Origin: Polynucleobacter campilacus
Lineage (GTDB): Bacteria > Pseudomonadota > Gammaproteobacteria > Burkholderiales > Burkholderiaceae
Reading direction: 5' to 3'
NCBI RefSeq assembly: GCF_002206625.1
Contig: NZ_NGUP01000001.1
Span: 248,001 to 312,000, forward strand
Length of the DNA: 64,000 bases
The position numbers and the translations under genes are program-made. Shown here in pieces: positions 49,231 to 58,853 of the stretch; the first letter of the stretch is position 1, and each line of letters starts with the position of its first letter. The notes under the pieces were generated by a model. It saw nothing but the letters and a program-made list of their open reading frames with translations, made no database searches and was not told the origin of the DNA.

Positions 49231-49683
49231 TTATTGAGGCAATAAGAGCATCATATTACGATGGGGAATGCCTGCTTCATCATAGACTGGTCCTTCCGCT
49301 ATAAAACCGAGCTTTGCATAAAAAGGAATTGCTGAGACTTGAGAGTGCAGTATCAAGGTTAAAACTCCTTCTGCTTTTGCTAGAGCGATCAAGTGACTCA
49401 AGATGGCCTTACCAATGCCTCGGTTTCGGAAGGCGCTTAAGACGGCCATGCGACCAATTTGCGCATGATGGCTATTTAGGGCAACCAATCGCGCGGTGCC
49501 GACACATAAAACCCCTTCATAAGCCAAAGCATGCTTAGAAGTAGTGTCATGCTCATCTAATTCCATATCCTCAGGTACCCCTTGCTCTTGTATGAATACC
49601 TTCTGTCGTATCAAGTAAGCCTCCTCAGAGGCCTCCTGCCAGGGTTTAATGAGAATTTCTAAGGGATTCAAAGGGTTTGGCAA
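49231..49683 (-). CDS. GNAT family N-acetyltransferase (ElaA-like)
   Basis: RQKVFIQEQGVPEDMELDEHD; IGRMAVLSAFRNRGIGKAILSHLIALA. Confidence 0.92.
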   Translation of the reverse strand: MPNPLNPLEILIKPWQEASEEAYLIRQKVFIQEQGVPEDMELDEHDTTSKHALAYEGVLCVGTARLVALNSHHAQIGRMAVLSAFRNRGIGKAILSHLIALAKAEGVLTLILHSQVSAIPFYAKLGFIAEGPVYDEAGIPHRNMMLLLPQ

Positions 49684-49817
49684 TTAATAGTAAGTTTTAG
49701 TAGGGGTATAGGTTTAATTTACCAAATAAGCGCAGGAAACTACATATAGCGTGGTTACAATGATTTGTGATCCTACTTTGGATTCGCCTCAATCCCTTTA
49801 CTTACCTAGGAGTTATT

Positions 49818-50399
49818 TTGAAAAAATCGTTACTGACTGGTTTATTTGCCGCAGCTGGACTTGCTTTTGCAAGCGCTACTTTTGCTCAGGCACCTGCAAA
49901 AATGTTGCCATTGGCAGCGGAAGTGATTGTACTTACTGCAACTGTTGATTCTGTTGATGTGAAAAAGCGTATTGTTGTATTAAAAGATGCTAATGGTAAT
50001 TTGGCACAGATGAATGTTGCTAAATCAGTCAATGATTTAGATAAAGTTAAAAAGGGCGACATATTTGTAGTTGAGCATGCCCAAGCGATTGCTGTTGGTT
50101 TAACAGCTGCAGGTAAAGATGCTAAGCCTGGTGTTTCTGGTGTGCGTTCTCTAACGGTTGCAGGCAAGGGCTCTGCTAAGCCATTTGAAGAAATTACCGA
50201 CACTGTTTATGCAACTGTGAAAATCTCAACAATCGATGCAAAAACACGTATCGTGACTTTCACATTGCCAAGCGGTGAGAAGCAAAAGGTGAAAGTTGAT
50301 CAAGCTGTTCTGGGTCTTGAGAAATTTAAAGCTGGTGATGACGTCATGGTTGAGTTTGTTGACGATACAGCCATTGGCTTTGTAACACCTAAGAAGTAA
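49818..50399 (+). CDS. Exported protein with two similar beta-rich modules
   Basis: TTG start with TAGGAG upstream; signal peptide KKSLLTGLFAAAGLAFASATFAQA; internal duplication visible by eye. Confidence 0.75.
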   Translation: MKKSLLTGLFAAAGLAFASATFAQAPAKMLPLAAEVIVLTATVDSVDVKKRIVVLKDANGNLAQMNVAKSVNDLDKVKKGDIFVVEHAQAIAVGLTAAGKDAKPGVSGVRSLTVAGKGSAKPFEEITDTVYATVKISTIDAKTRIVTFTLPSGEKQKVKVDQAVLGLEKFKAGDDVMVEFVDDTAIGFVTPKK

Positions 50400-50431
50400 C
50401 AAACTACTCTGGCCAAGTGCCAGAAGCTAGT

Positions 50432-50459
50432 AAAAAGCCCGCAGATGCGGGCTTTTTCT
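50432..50459. terminator. Bidirectional rho-independent terminator
   Basis: AAAAAGCCCGC-agat-GCGGGCTTTTTCTT. Confidence 0.9.
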
Positions 50460-50466
50460 TTGGCTG

Positions 50467-51291
50467 CTACTTCTTAGCATTTGGAAAGAAGAGCTGCTCA
50501 CCCCCAATTTGGTAGCTCGCAATCACGTCTTGACCATTCTTAGAGAGCAACCAATCAATAAAGGCTTGTCCCTCGGCTTTTTTCACATGAGGATACTTCA
50601 CTGGATTAACTAACATCACGCCATATTGATTAAAGAGCCTAGGATCGCCTTGTACTAGTATGACTAAGTCACCACGATTCTTAAAGCTCAGCCAAGTTGC
50701 GCGGTCTGCCAGAATATAACCATTCATAGCGGACGCAGTATTGAGAGCAGGGCCCATACCGGAGCCTGTTTCTTTATACCAAGCTTGAGTTGGCGACACT
50801 GTAATGCCTGCACCTTTCCAATAACGCAACTCAGCTGCATGTGTGCCACTCTTATCGCCACGAGAGACAAAAGGAGCTTGTGCAGTAGAGATTTTCTGAA
50901 GAGCTGCCTGAATATCTTTGCCGCCACCCACTTTTGCGGGATCTGACTTAGGTCCAATCAGTACGAAGTCGTTGTACATCACTTCATTGCGTTTGGTTGC
51001 GAAGCCTTCTTCAACAAATTTTTCTTCAGCTGGCTTGTCATGGACGAATACGACATCGGCATCTCCACGACGACCAATATCGAGTGCCTGACCAGTTCCC
51101 ACCGCAACAACCTTGACATTAATACCGGTCTTCATCTTGAAGATGGGAAGCATAAATTCAAATAGGCCAGATTGCTCGGTAGAGGTGGTGGAGGAAATCA
51201 CAATACTTTTTTCTTGGGCAATAGCAGGCGATGCTAAAAAGACGGCATTAGTTAAGACAATTGCCAGCAATCGGGTAGATATAAATTTCAT
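50467..51291 (-). CDS. tupA: Tungstate ABC transporter substrate-binding protein (TupA-like)
   Basis: Signal peptide; IVISSTTSTEQSGLFEFMLPIFKMKTGINVKVVAVGTGQALDIGRRGDADVVFVHDK. Confidence 0.9.
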   Translation of the reverse strand: MKFISTRLLAIVLTNAVFLASPAIAQEKSIVISSTTSTEQSGLFEFMLPIFKMKTGINVKVVAVGTGQALDIGRRGDADVVFVHDKPAEEKFVEEGFATKRNEVMYNDFVLIGPKSDPAKVGGGKDIQAALQKISTAQAPFVSRGDKSGTHAAELRYWKGAGITVSPTQAWYKETGSGMGPALNTASAMNGYILADRATWLSFKNRGDLVILVQGDPRLFNQYGVMLVNPVKYPHVKKAEGQAFIDWLLSKNGQDVIASYQIGGEQLFFPNAKK

Positions 51292-51407
51292 TAATACTTT
51301 CAGGCTGTTGCAATAAAGATTGCAGATATTTTAAGGTGCATTTCGCTTATTTTAGTCCTACTTGGCTTGATATACACTGGAGCTGAGCTCCTTCTTTTGG
51401 AATTGAA

Positions 51408-52154
51408 TTGCGTCAATTTATTTTATCCTTCCTGTTGATCTTCTCGCAGAGCATTTTTGCTCAGCAGACTACTGTCGCCGTTGCCGCTAATATGAAGGAT
51501 GCTTTCACTGAGATTAATAGTGCATTTAAAGCCGCAGGTAATTCCGATATCCGGATTGTGTATGGGTCTTCTGGAAACTTCACTGCGCAGATCATTAATG
51601 GCGCACCATTTCACTTATTTATTTCTGCTGATGAGCAATTTCCAATTGAGCTCTCTAAAAAAGGAAAGACGATTGATGAAGGTGTTGTGTACGCTATCGG
51701 CAAGTTAGCCATCATCTCAAAGAACTCTGCTGGAATGACTTTGAGTAATGATAAGACTGAGCTGATGAAAGCAATCAACAAGGCTAATAAGATTGCTATT
51801 GCTAAGCCTGAGTTAGCTCCTTATGGCAAGGCAGCCATTGAGTACTTAAAGGCGGAAGGGCTCTGGGATATTGCTAAAGATAAATTGATCTATGGGGACA
51901 ATATTGGTATTGCAACCATGTACGTAGTAACGGGTGCAGCGGATTTAGGTTTTACTGCACTCTCTTTAGCGAAGTCTACAGAAGTTGCCAAAGAGACCCG
52001 CTTTATTCTGGTCAACAGCAAACTCTATAAGCCAATTAAGCAGAGGATGGTTTTAATCAAAGGCGCTCCTCGAGAGGCTACAACGCTTTATCAGTTCATG
52101 CAAAGCCCTACAGCCAAATCTATTCTTCAGAAGTATGGCTATAGCTCTCCTTAA
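51408..52154 (+). CDS. modA: Molybdate ABC transporter substrate-binding protein (ModA-like)
   Basis: TTVAVAANMKDAFTEINSAFKAAGNSDIRIVYGSSGNFTAQIINGAPFHLFISADEQFP; TTG start. Confidence 0.9.
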   Translation: MRQFILSFLLIFSQSIFAQQTTVAVAANMKDAFTEINSAFKAAGNSDIRIVYGSSGNFTAQIINGAPFHLFISADEQFPIELSKKGKTIDEGVVYAIGKLAIISKNSAGMTLSNDKTELMKAINKANKIAIAKPELAPYGKAAIEYLKAEGLWDIAKDKLIYGDNIGIATMYVVTGAADLGFTALSLAKSTEVAKETRFILVNSKLYKPIKQRMVLIKGAPREATTLYQFMQSPTAKSILQKYGYSSP

Positions 52155-52231
52155 CTTAAGCCTGGCCCACAGTAGTTTTTCTCAATTTAAGCTATATTCT
52201 TATACATCTGACTATTGAAGGAGATGTTTCC

Positions 52232-52630
52232 ATGAAACACAAGTCTAATTTATTTTTACTAACCAGTTTCTTGGCTATTTTTCTTTCTGGCACAGCTTTT
52301 GCTCAATCTGGTGAGGCCACATACAAACAAGTCTGTATGAGTTGCCATGGAGCTGGCGTTCTGAATGCACCTAAGCTTGGTGATAAGGCAAAGTGGGCGC
52401 CACTCATTGCTGAGGGGCAAGTCACCCTTACTGCACATGGTTATGTTGGCGTTCGTTCAATGCCTGCTAAAGGGGGTAATCCTAATTTAAGTATCGAAGG
52501 ATTTGCTGATGCCCTGGTTTATATGGTGAATAACTCAGGTGGTAACTGGAAGTCGCCAAATGCCCAAACCATTGCAGCGATTAATAAAGAAGTGGAAGCT
52601 CGTAAAGCAGGGCTAAACAAGAAGCAGTAA
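52232..52630 (+). CDS. Cytochrome c5-like class I cytochrome c
   Basis: Signal peptide; CMSCHGAGVLNAPKLGDKAKW heme motif; MPAKGGNPNLS. Confidence 0.93.
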   Translation: MKHKSNLFLLTSFLAIFLSGTAFAQSGEATYKQVCMSCHGAGVLNAPKLGDKAKWAPLIAEGQVTLTAHGYVGVRSMPAKGGNPNLSIEGFADALVYMVNNSGGNWKSPNAQTIAAINKEVEARKAGLNKKQ

Positions 52631-52637
52631 ACAAACT

Positions 52638-52664
52638 GAGCACCAAGGATGACCCTTGGTGCTC
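52638..52664. terminator. Intergenic hairpin between convergent genes (likely terminator)
   Basis: GAGCACCAAGG-atgac-CCTTGGTGCTC, 11-bp perfect stem, no strong T tract. Confidence 0.6.
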
Positions 52665-52675
52665 AATATCATTAG

Positions 52676-53674
52676 TCAGTCTGCTTTAATTCCAGCATCT
52701 TTAATAACCTTGCCCCACATATTCAATTCTCTTTGAATACGCTTGGCAGAATCGGCGGGTGTTAGGTAGTTCACATATACACCAGCAGCCAACATGCGCT
52801 CTTGTACATCTGGGCGCTGCAAAATGACTTTGATATCAGTATTGAGTTTATCAATAATGGGTTTTGGTGTACCTGCAGGAGCCAAAATTCCGAACATACT
52901 CACGACATCAAAGTTTGGCAAGCCAGTGGCTTCAGTGACGGTAGGCACGTCAGGCAATTGGGGCACACGTTTAGCAGTAGTTACCGCTAGAGCTCTTAAT
53001 TGGCCACCCTGAATAAATTGCAGTGCTGCAGGCACTGTCTCAGACATGCTGAGTACTTGACCGCCAACCAGGTCTGTCATTGCAGGGCCACTTCCCTTGT
53101 AGGGCACGTGTAAAAGGTCTAAACCCAATTGCGCGCGGAACATTTCCATCGCTAGACGTTGCGGTGCACCTGCGCCCGAAGATGCAAAGGTGAGCTTGCC
53201 TGAGTTAGCTTTTGCATAAGCAATAAATTCCTTCATATTCTTCACGGGAACAGAAGGGTTAACAACAAATACTAGTGGCACTACGCCAACTACACCAACG
53301 GGTGTGAAATCTTTTTCTAGGTTGTACTTAATGCCATCTTTATTCAGATTAGTATTAATGGCGTGTGATGTGAGTGCGCCCATGAGCAATGTGTAACCAT
53401 CGGCTGGAGACTTAGCAACCATATCCGCGCCAATATTGCCACTATCTCCTGAGCGATTATCGGGCACCACTTGTTGACCTAATGATTTGGATAGCTCTTG
53501 CGCCATGATGCGGCCAATCACGTCAGTCGCACCTCCTGGAGGGAAAGGGATGACTATACGAATTTGCTTGTCTGGGTAGTTCTTAGTGGCTGCATCGCCT
53601 TGGGCATAGGTATTGCCTAAAATAGCGGTCGCGCAAAGCGTAATTAATAAGGATTTTTGGATTAGTTGTCTCAT
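52676..53674 (-). CDS. Bug/TctC-type substrate-binding protein
   Basis: YPDKQIRIVIPFPPGGATDVIGRIMAQELSKSLGQQVVPDNRSGDSGNIG. Confidence 0.95.
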   Translation of the reverse strand: MRQLIQKSLLITLCATAILGNTYAQGDAATKNYPDKQIRIVIPFPPGGATDVIGRIMAQELSKSLGQQVVPDNRSGDSGNIGADMVAKSPADGYTLLMGALTSHAINTNLNKDGIKYNLEKDFTPVGVVGVVPLVFVVNPSVPVKNMKEFIAYAKANSGKLTFASSGAGAPQRLAMEMFRAQLGLDLLHVPYKGSGPAMTDLVGGQVLSMSETVPAALQFIQGGQLRALAVTTAKRVPQLPDVPTVTEATGLPNFDVVSMFGILAPAGTPKPIIDKLNTDIKVILQRPDVQERMLAAGVYVNYLTPADSAKRIQRELNMWGKVIKDAGIKAD

Positions 53675-53780
53675 GGCTTATTTTGAATATAGGTTTGTAT
53701 GGCAAGTTTGTATTATGACCAGAATTGGAGTTCCTGCGCTAGATCAATGAATGTTTCATTTCATTAATTACAATAGATTC

Positions 53781-54062
53781 ATGAACCTTGAGCCCCACCA
53801 GATTGAAGTCATTGGTTATTGTGCCGCATTCTTGACCACGCTCGCCTTTTTGCCTCAGGCAATACAGTCCTGGAAGACTCGGGATTTATCAGGCGTATCT
53901 CTGGGCATGTACTCCCTATTTACCGCTGGGGTAGGGCTCTGGCTAATTTATGGCCTCATTATTGAGAAGTGGCCCCTGATACTGGCGAATGCTTTGACCT
54001 TTGCTTTGGCTCTGAGTATCTTGGCATTGAAATTGCGTCATACTTCTAAACATCGAAAATAA
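53781..54062 (+). CDS. SemiSWEET-family transporter
   Basis: IEVIGYCAAFLTTLAFLPQAIQSWKTRDLSGVSLGMYSLFTAGVGLWLIYGL (PQ-loop). Confidence 0.9.
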   Translation: MNLEPHQIEVIGYCAAFLTTLAFLPQAIQSWKTRDLSGVSLGMYSLFTAGVGLWLIYGLIIEKWPLILANALTFALALSILALKLRHTSKHRK

Positions 54063-54096
54063 ACACTAATCCGGGGCATCCCACAGAAAGGGTTTT

Positions 54097-54789
54097 ATGA
54101 GTTCAGCATTTGTGATTGATCCACCAGCAGTGATATCTTTGCCAGTTACTGGTGATACTCGTCGTTTTGCAGTAAATCGTATTTACTGTGTTGGTCGCAA
54201 CTATGCAGATCATGCGCGTGAAATGGGTCATGATCCGGATCGTGAGCCACCATTCTTCTTTATGAAGCCAGCCAACTCTATCGTGACTGATGGCAAAGAC
54301 ATGGCCTATCCAAATTTATCCAAAGATGTGCATCATGAAATTGAAATGGTAGTTGCGATTGGTAAAGGCGGTGCCAATATTTCTGCTGATAAAGCCCTAG
54401 ATCATGTTTATGGTTATGGCGTTGGCTTGGATATGACTAGGCGTGATTTACAAGGTGAAGCCAAGAAAATGGGCCGCCCTTGGGATACCGGCAAGGCATT
54501 TGATCAAGCAGCTCCTTGCGGAGTGATTACTCCAGTAAGCAAATGCGGTCATCCAACCAAAGGCGCTGTCAAACTATTGGTCAATGGTGAGGTGCGCCAA
54601 GAGGGTGATTTAAACCAATTAATCTGGAATGTGCCTGACACTATTGCTTATCTCTCTACCTTGTTTACTTTAGAACCAGGCGACTTAATCTACTCAGGTA
54701 CTCCAGCTGGTGTTGGCCCAGTCAAGAAGGGTGATGTGCTTGAGGGAAGTGTTGAAGGTTTAGTTAATTTAAATACTAAAGTTATTTAG
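54097..54789 (+). CDS. Fumarylacetoacetate hydrolase family protein
   Basis: VNRIYCVGRNYADHAREMG; HHEIEMVVAIGKGG; GVGLDMTRRDLQ; GTPAGVGPVKKGD. Confidence 0.95.
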   Translation: MSSAFVIDPPAVISLPVTGDTRRFAVNRIYCVGRNYADHAREMGHDPDREPPFFFMKPANSIVTDGKDMAYPNLSKDVHHEIEMVVAIGKGGANISADKALDHVYGYGVGLDMTRRDLQGEAKKMGRPWDTGKAFDQAAPCGVITPVSKCGHPTKGAVKLLVNGEVRQEGDLNQLIWNVPDTIAYLSTLFTLEPGDLIYSGTPAGVGPVKKGDVLEGSVEGLVNLNTKVI

Positions 54790-54836
54790 CCCTTCTAATT
54801 TAGTTCCTTAGCGACTTCCTGCGCTAGAATTCTTTT

Positions 54837-54995
54837 ATGTATATGTTCCTGCCTTTTCTGACAGCATTGATCGGGCTGATTTTGGTCTGGTTTGAAAAAC
54901 GTCTTGCTGGCTTAATCCTATTAGCGCTTACTGTTGGGCTTCTGGCTGTTTGGTTCTACTTTCATGCAAGTACCCATCTCAATATCAGCTTATGA
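54837..54995 (+). CDS. DUF5993-like small membrane protein (52 aa)
   Basis: Manual translation MYMFLPFLTALIGLILVWFEKRLAGLILLALTVGLLAVWFYFHASTHLNISL*; below the ORF-track cutoff; overlaps the dsbB start. Confidence 0.75.
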   Translation: MYMFLPFLTALIGLILVWFEKRLAGLILLALTVGLLAVWFYFHASTHLNISL

Positions 54996-55555
54996 GTAAG
55001 ACTTCTTTTTCTTCACTAGCTGCGCTTGGTAATCAACTGGCATTACTTGCGGTAATCAGTGTCTTGTCGTATGCCTTTGTTGATCAACTTTATTTTGGCG
55101 AACTACCTTGTCCATTATGTCTAATGCAACGCATCGGGTTTGTCATCATTGGCTTTGCCTTGGTTCTCAATATTCGCTGTGGCGCCCTTGCGGCACATTA
55201 TGGCTGGGGCATCATTGGTGGCTTAGTGGGAATGATGGTTTCTTTGCGTCAAGTGCTGCTACACATCTTGCCTGGCGATAAGGGATTTGGCGCAACCTTT
55301 TTGGAATTGCATTTTTATACCTGGGCCATCGTGGGTTACGTGGGGCTATTACTAGGCTTTGCAATTTTATTGATGTTGCCTAATCGCGATGTGCGTTCTC
55401 GGTCTATGTTTGCCAATACTTTAGTGATCATTTTTATCCTACTGGTAGCTGGTAATTTGATATCTACGCTACTCGAGTGCGGTATCGGTCCATGCGCTGA
55501 TGATCCTATTAAATATGAGGGTTGGCTTTGGTTACGAAACCGATTTGGTTTTTAA
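54992..55555 (+). CDS. dsbB: Disulfide bond formation protein B
   Basis: LPCPLCLMQRIGFVIIGFALVLN; ATGA overlap with the upstream ORF. Confidence 0.9.
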   Translation: MSKTSFSSLAALGNQLALLAVISVLSYAFVDQLYFGELPCPLCLMQRIGFVIIGFALVLNIRCGALAAHYGWGIIGGLVGMMVSLRQVLLHILPGDKGFGATFLELHFYTWAIVGYVGLLLGFAILLMLPNRDVRSRSMFANTLVIIFILLVAGNLISTLLECGIGPCADDPIKYEGWLWLRNRFGF

Positions 55556-55563
55556 CTAAGCTA

Positions 55564-56556
55564 ATGATGTTATTTTCCAGGCTCATGAAAAGCCTCTTCG
55601 TTCTTTTGTTTGTTTGGCTTGGTGTATCTAATGCCTATTCACAAACAAAGACGACTTGGCCCAAGCAGGCAATTCGGATCATTGTGACCTTTACACCTGG
55701 CGGTGCGCCCGATATCCTAGCGCGCGTCTTGGCTGAAAATTGGCAGCAAACTCTTGGTGTCCCAGTGCTCGTTGAAAATCGTCCTGGCTATGGCGGCAAT
55801 ATCGGGGCAGATTTGGTTGCTAAGAGTGATCCTGACGGCTACACCTTGCTGATTGGTACCGTAGGTATTCATGCGATCAATGGAGCTCTTTATGACAAGA
55901 TGTCTTTTGATCCTGTGAAAGATTTCACGCCGATTAGTTTCTTGGCAAGCACTCCCAATGTATTGATCGTCAATAAACAGCTGGGCGTTAGCAATGTTCA
56001 CGAGTTGATTGAGCTTGCAAAAGCTAAGCCAAATCAATTGACCTTTGGTTCTTCAGGCGTGGGTACTTCATTACATATGTCCGGTGAGTTGTTTAAAGAA
56101 ATGGCTGGAATTAATATTCGCCATATTCCCTATAAAGGGCGCAATCAGTCATTGCCAGATCTAGTCAGCGGGCGGATATCGATGCTCTTTGATAATCTAT
56201 CTTCTTCATTGCCATTAATTAAAGCAGGGGAGGTGCAGGCTTTGGGCGTCACGACATTAAAACGCTCGCCTGCTGCCCCAGAAATTCCAACTTTGGCCGA
56301 GCAGGGTTTGCCAGGTTTTGAAGCAGTTTCGTGGTTTTCTTTGATGGCCCCAGCAAATTTGCCGCCAGCCATTCAAATGCGGCTTAATCAGTTGACTAAA
56401 CAGGCTTTGGAAAACTCAGATATTAAAAATAGACTCTTGGCCGGTGGTCTGGATCCCGCCCCCGGTAGCCCTGAGGACCTTTCTAAATTGATTACAAGAG
56501 AGTCCCGCAAGTGGAGTAGAGTGGTTCAGCAGTCAGGCGCCAAAGCAGAGCCATAA
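55564..56556 (+). CDS. Bug/TctC-type substrate-binding protein
   Basis: WPKQAIRIIVTFTPGGAPDILARVLAENWQQTLGVPVLVENRPGYGGNIG. Confidence 0.94.
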   Translation: MMLFSRLMKSLFVLLFVWLGVSNAYSQTKTTWPKQAIRIIVTFTPGGAPDILARVLAENWQQTLGVPVLVENRPGYGGNIGADLVAKSDPDGYTLLIGTVGIHAINGALYDKMSFDPVKDFTPISFLASTPNVLIVNKQLGVSNVHELIELAKAKPNQLTFGSSGVGTSLHMSGELFKEMAGINIRHIPYKGRNQSLPDLVSGRISMLFDNLSSSLPLIKAGEVQALGVTTLKRSPAAPEIPTLAEQGLPGFEAVSWFSLMAPANLPPAIQMRLNQLTKQALENSDIKNRLLAGGLDPAPGSPEDLSKLITRESRKWSRVVQQSGAKAEP

Positions 56557-56733
56557 TTTCTGATTTTCTTGTCAGCCTGGAGTGGCTACAAAGCGTTATA
56601 TCCCTATGGCACAGTCCAGGCGCTACAAATCCAATATATTCGATTGAAAATCATTCATCACACCCTTTTTAATCGACCTAATTTGCTTAAATTTTCAGCA
56701 TTAGACTTTTCTAAATCCGGAGCATTTTTCTCC

Positions 56734-58446
56734 ATGATTGCAGCCTACCTATTGGTCGGGTGTGCAACTCAGACTCAACAAATGAAAATGAATGAGTCTA
56801 AGGAGCAATTCAAAAATGGGAATATGCAGACTACAGCTGCCACGATTCAGGGCGTATTTAAAGATAAAAATACCCTGTATTACTTGGAGCTTGGTCAGGT
56901 CCAGCGACTGCAAGGCGCAACCCAAATTCCCAATAGCACGCAGAATTTATTGGCAGCAGATCAATTGGTTGAACAATGGGAAATTGTGACTAGCGATAAG
57001 CTCAAGCGCTCCTTGACGGATGTGAGTTCATACATCTTGTCCGAAGGCTTAAGTAGTAATTACGATCCAAAGCCATATGAGGTCAGCCTCTTAAGTCAGA
57101 CAATTGCATTAAATCATTTATCACAAGGCCGCTGGAACGATGCCATGGTTGAGGCAAAAAAAATGGCGCAACGAGAAAAGGTGATTGAGGAACTGATTCA
57201 AAGAAAAGTGGCAGCGGTATCAAGAGTTGAGCAGCAGCAGCAAAATAACCAGAACACCAGAGGTGCTACGAGTCGTATTCAAGATATTGGCGGGTATCCA
57301 ATTAATTTATTGGATGATGAGGAGACTCGTAGCCTTAAGAATTCGTATCAAAATCCTGCTGCCTACTATTTATCCGGTTTTATTCATGAATCCCAGGGAG
57401 AAGCTAGCTTGGCTGCCCCGGGATATCGATTGGCAATTGAATTGCGACCATCGGTGAATTTTTTTAAGACCAGCATTGCAAAGCTAGACTCTAATATTGC
57501 CAATCAAGCTAAAAAAACTTTTGCAGACACCTTAATCATTATTGATACGGGTTATATGCCTAAAATTAGTCCTTATCAAATTAGTCAGACAATCAACTTT
57601 GGGGGTAACTCAAAAGTAGTCACTCTCACTTTTCCTGTAATCGAAAAATCGAGTGATCGCTTTACTCCAAATTTTGTACAACTTGGCGATCGCGCAGCAA
57701 ATCTTGAGTTAGTAAGCAATATCGACGCCATGGCCAGGAAGAATCTCAAGGATGAGATGCCGGGCTATGTTTTAAGGGCAAGCACTAGAGCCCTTGTATC
57801 TTTAGCGGCACAGTTTGCGGCAGATCAAGCTGCGCAACAATCGGCTAAAAGAAATAACCAAAACAATCAAAATAATAATGCAGCAATTATTGGTGCGATC
57901 GCAGGAATGATCACTGGCTATGGCTTGCAAGCGATTAATGTGACCGATGTGCGACATTGGTCTACTTTACCAGCCCAAACGTATATGGCTAGAATGGGCT
58001 TGCCAATTGGGTCTAGCGTTCTTAAATTTACCCTGCCATCTGGAGTGACGCAAACCCAAACTATTAATCTGCTTGGCGGCTATAACGTAGTCTACATTCG
58101 CATGTTCAGAAATAGCGCAACGGTATTAACATCTAATGATCCAGCAGCGCTTCCTCCTAAGCCACAAGTTCTGGCGCCACAAACAATTGCTAATCCTGTG
58201 GCCGTAGTACCTAAGGTAAGCTCGGAGGAGGTGAAGCCAAAAGACGGTGCCTTTGATGGATTTAAGAAACTGTTCAGTTTTGGGGGCGCAAAGTCAGAGG
58301 AGCTAGTCACACCGTCAGAAACTATATCTACAGATGTGCCACAAGCTATCAGTCCCACAACTAGCCCCGCAAGCGGTAATATGGATGGGTTGAAGCCCTA
58401 TGAGCCACCCAATTTACTCAATAGCCTTCAGCAGCTTTTTAATTAG
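56734..58446 (+). CDS. COG3014-like lipoprotein (start uncertain; could be upstream TTG)
   Basis: Lipobox LLVGC; FYLSGFIHESQGEASLAAPGYRLAIELRPS-type region and VRHWSTLPAQTYMARMGLPIG; first of four clustered lipoproteins. Confidence 0.75.
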   Translation: MIAAYLLVGCATQTQQMKMNESKEQFKNGNMQTTAATIQGVFKDKNTLYYLELGQVQRLQGATQIPNSTQNLLAADQLVEQWEIVTSDKLKRSLTDVSSYILSEGLSSNYDPKPYEVSLLSQTIALNHLSQGRWNDAMVEAKKMAQREKVIEELIQRKVAAVSRVEQQQQNNQNTRGATSRIQDIGGYPINLLDDEETRSLKNSYQNPAAYYLSGFIHESQGEASLAAPGYRLAIELRPSVNFFKTSIAKLDSNIANQAKKTFADTLIIIDTGYMPKISPYQISQTINFGGNSKVVTLTFPVIEKSSDRFTPNFVQLGDRAANLELVSNIDAMARKNLKDEMPGYVLRASTRALVSLAAQFAADQAAQQSAKRNNQNNQNNNAAIIGAIAGMITGYGLQAINVTDVRHWSTLPAQTYMARMGLPIGSSVLKFTLPSGVTQTQTINLLGGYNVVYIRMFRNSATVLTSNDPAALPPKPQVLAPQTIANPVAVVPKVSSEEVKPKDGAFDGFKKLFSFGGAKSEELVTPSETISTDVPQAISPTTSPASGNMDGLKPYEPPNLLNSLQQLFN

Positions 58447-58458
58447 GAAAGACCGAGA

Positions 58459-58815
58459 ATGAAAAAATACCTATTGATCTTATTGGCAGTTTTTACTCTA
58501 GCTGCTTGTAGCTCAACACCTTCCATGAAAGAGATGACGGTGCGTATGGGCGACACTGACAGTATTCAGATTGCCGATATGCGTAGCCTAATGCGTAACG
58601 GCGTGCTGACAGCGCAGGTAACCATTCAGAACGATAGCAAATCCAACTTAGTTTCTTATCGCTTTAAATGGATTGGCAAGAATGGCATGACCGTAACTGA
58701 TGAAGAGGCTTGGAAGCCAGTGACAATCGGTAAAGGCCAGTCGACCGTTATCATGGGTATCGCGCCAACACCAGATGCCACCGATTTTCGCTTTGAGTTA
58801 AATCAATATAAGTAA
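58459..58815 (+). CDS. YcfL-like lipoprotein
   Basis: LAACSS lipobox; SYRFKWIGKNGMTVTDEEAWKPVTIGKGQSTVIMGIAPTPDATDFRFELN. Confidence 0.82.
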   Translation: MKKYLLILLAVFTLAACSSTPSMKEMTVRMGDTDSIQIADMRSLMRNGVLTAQVTIQNDSKSNLVSYRFKWIGKNGMTVTDEEAWKPVTIGKGQSTVIMGIAPTPDATDFRFELNQYK

Positions 58816-58853
58816 ACCCTAGAGTAAATTTAATAGCTAATTGAAAAATGATC

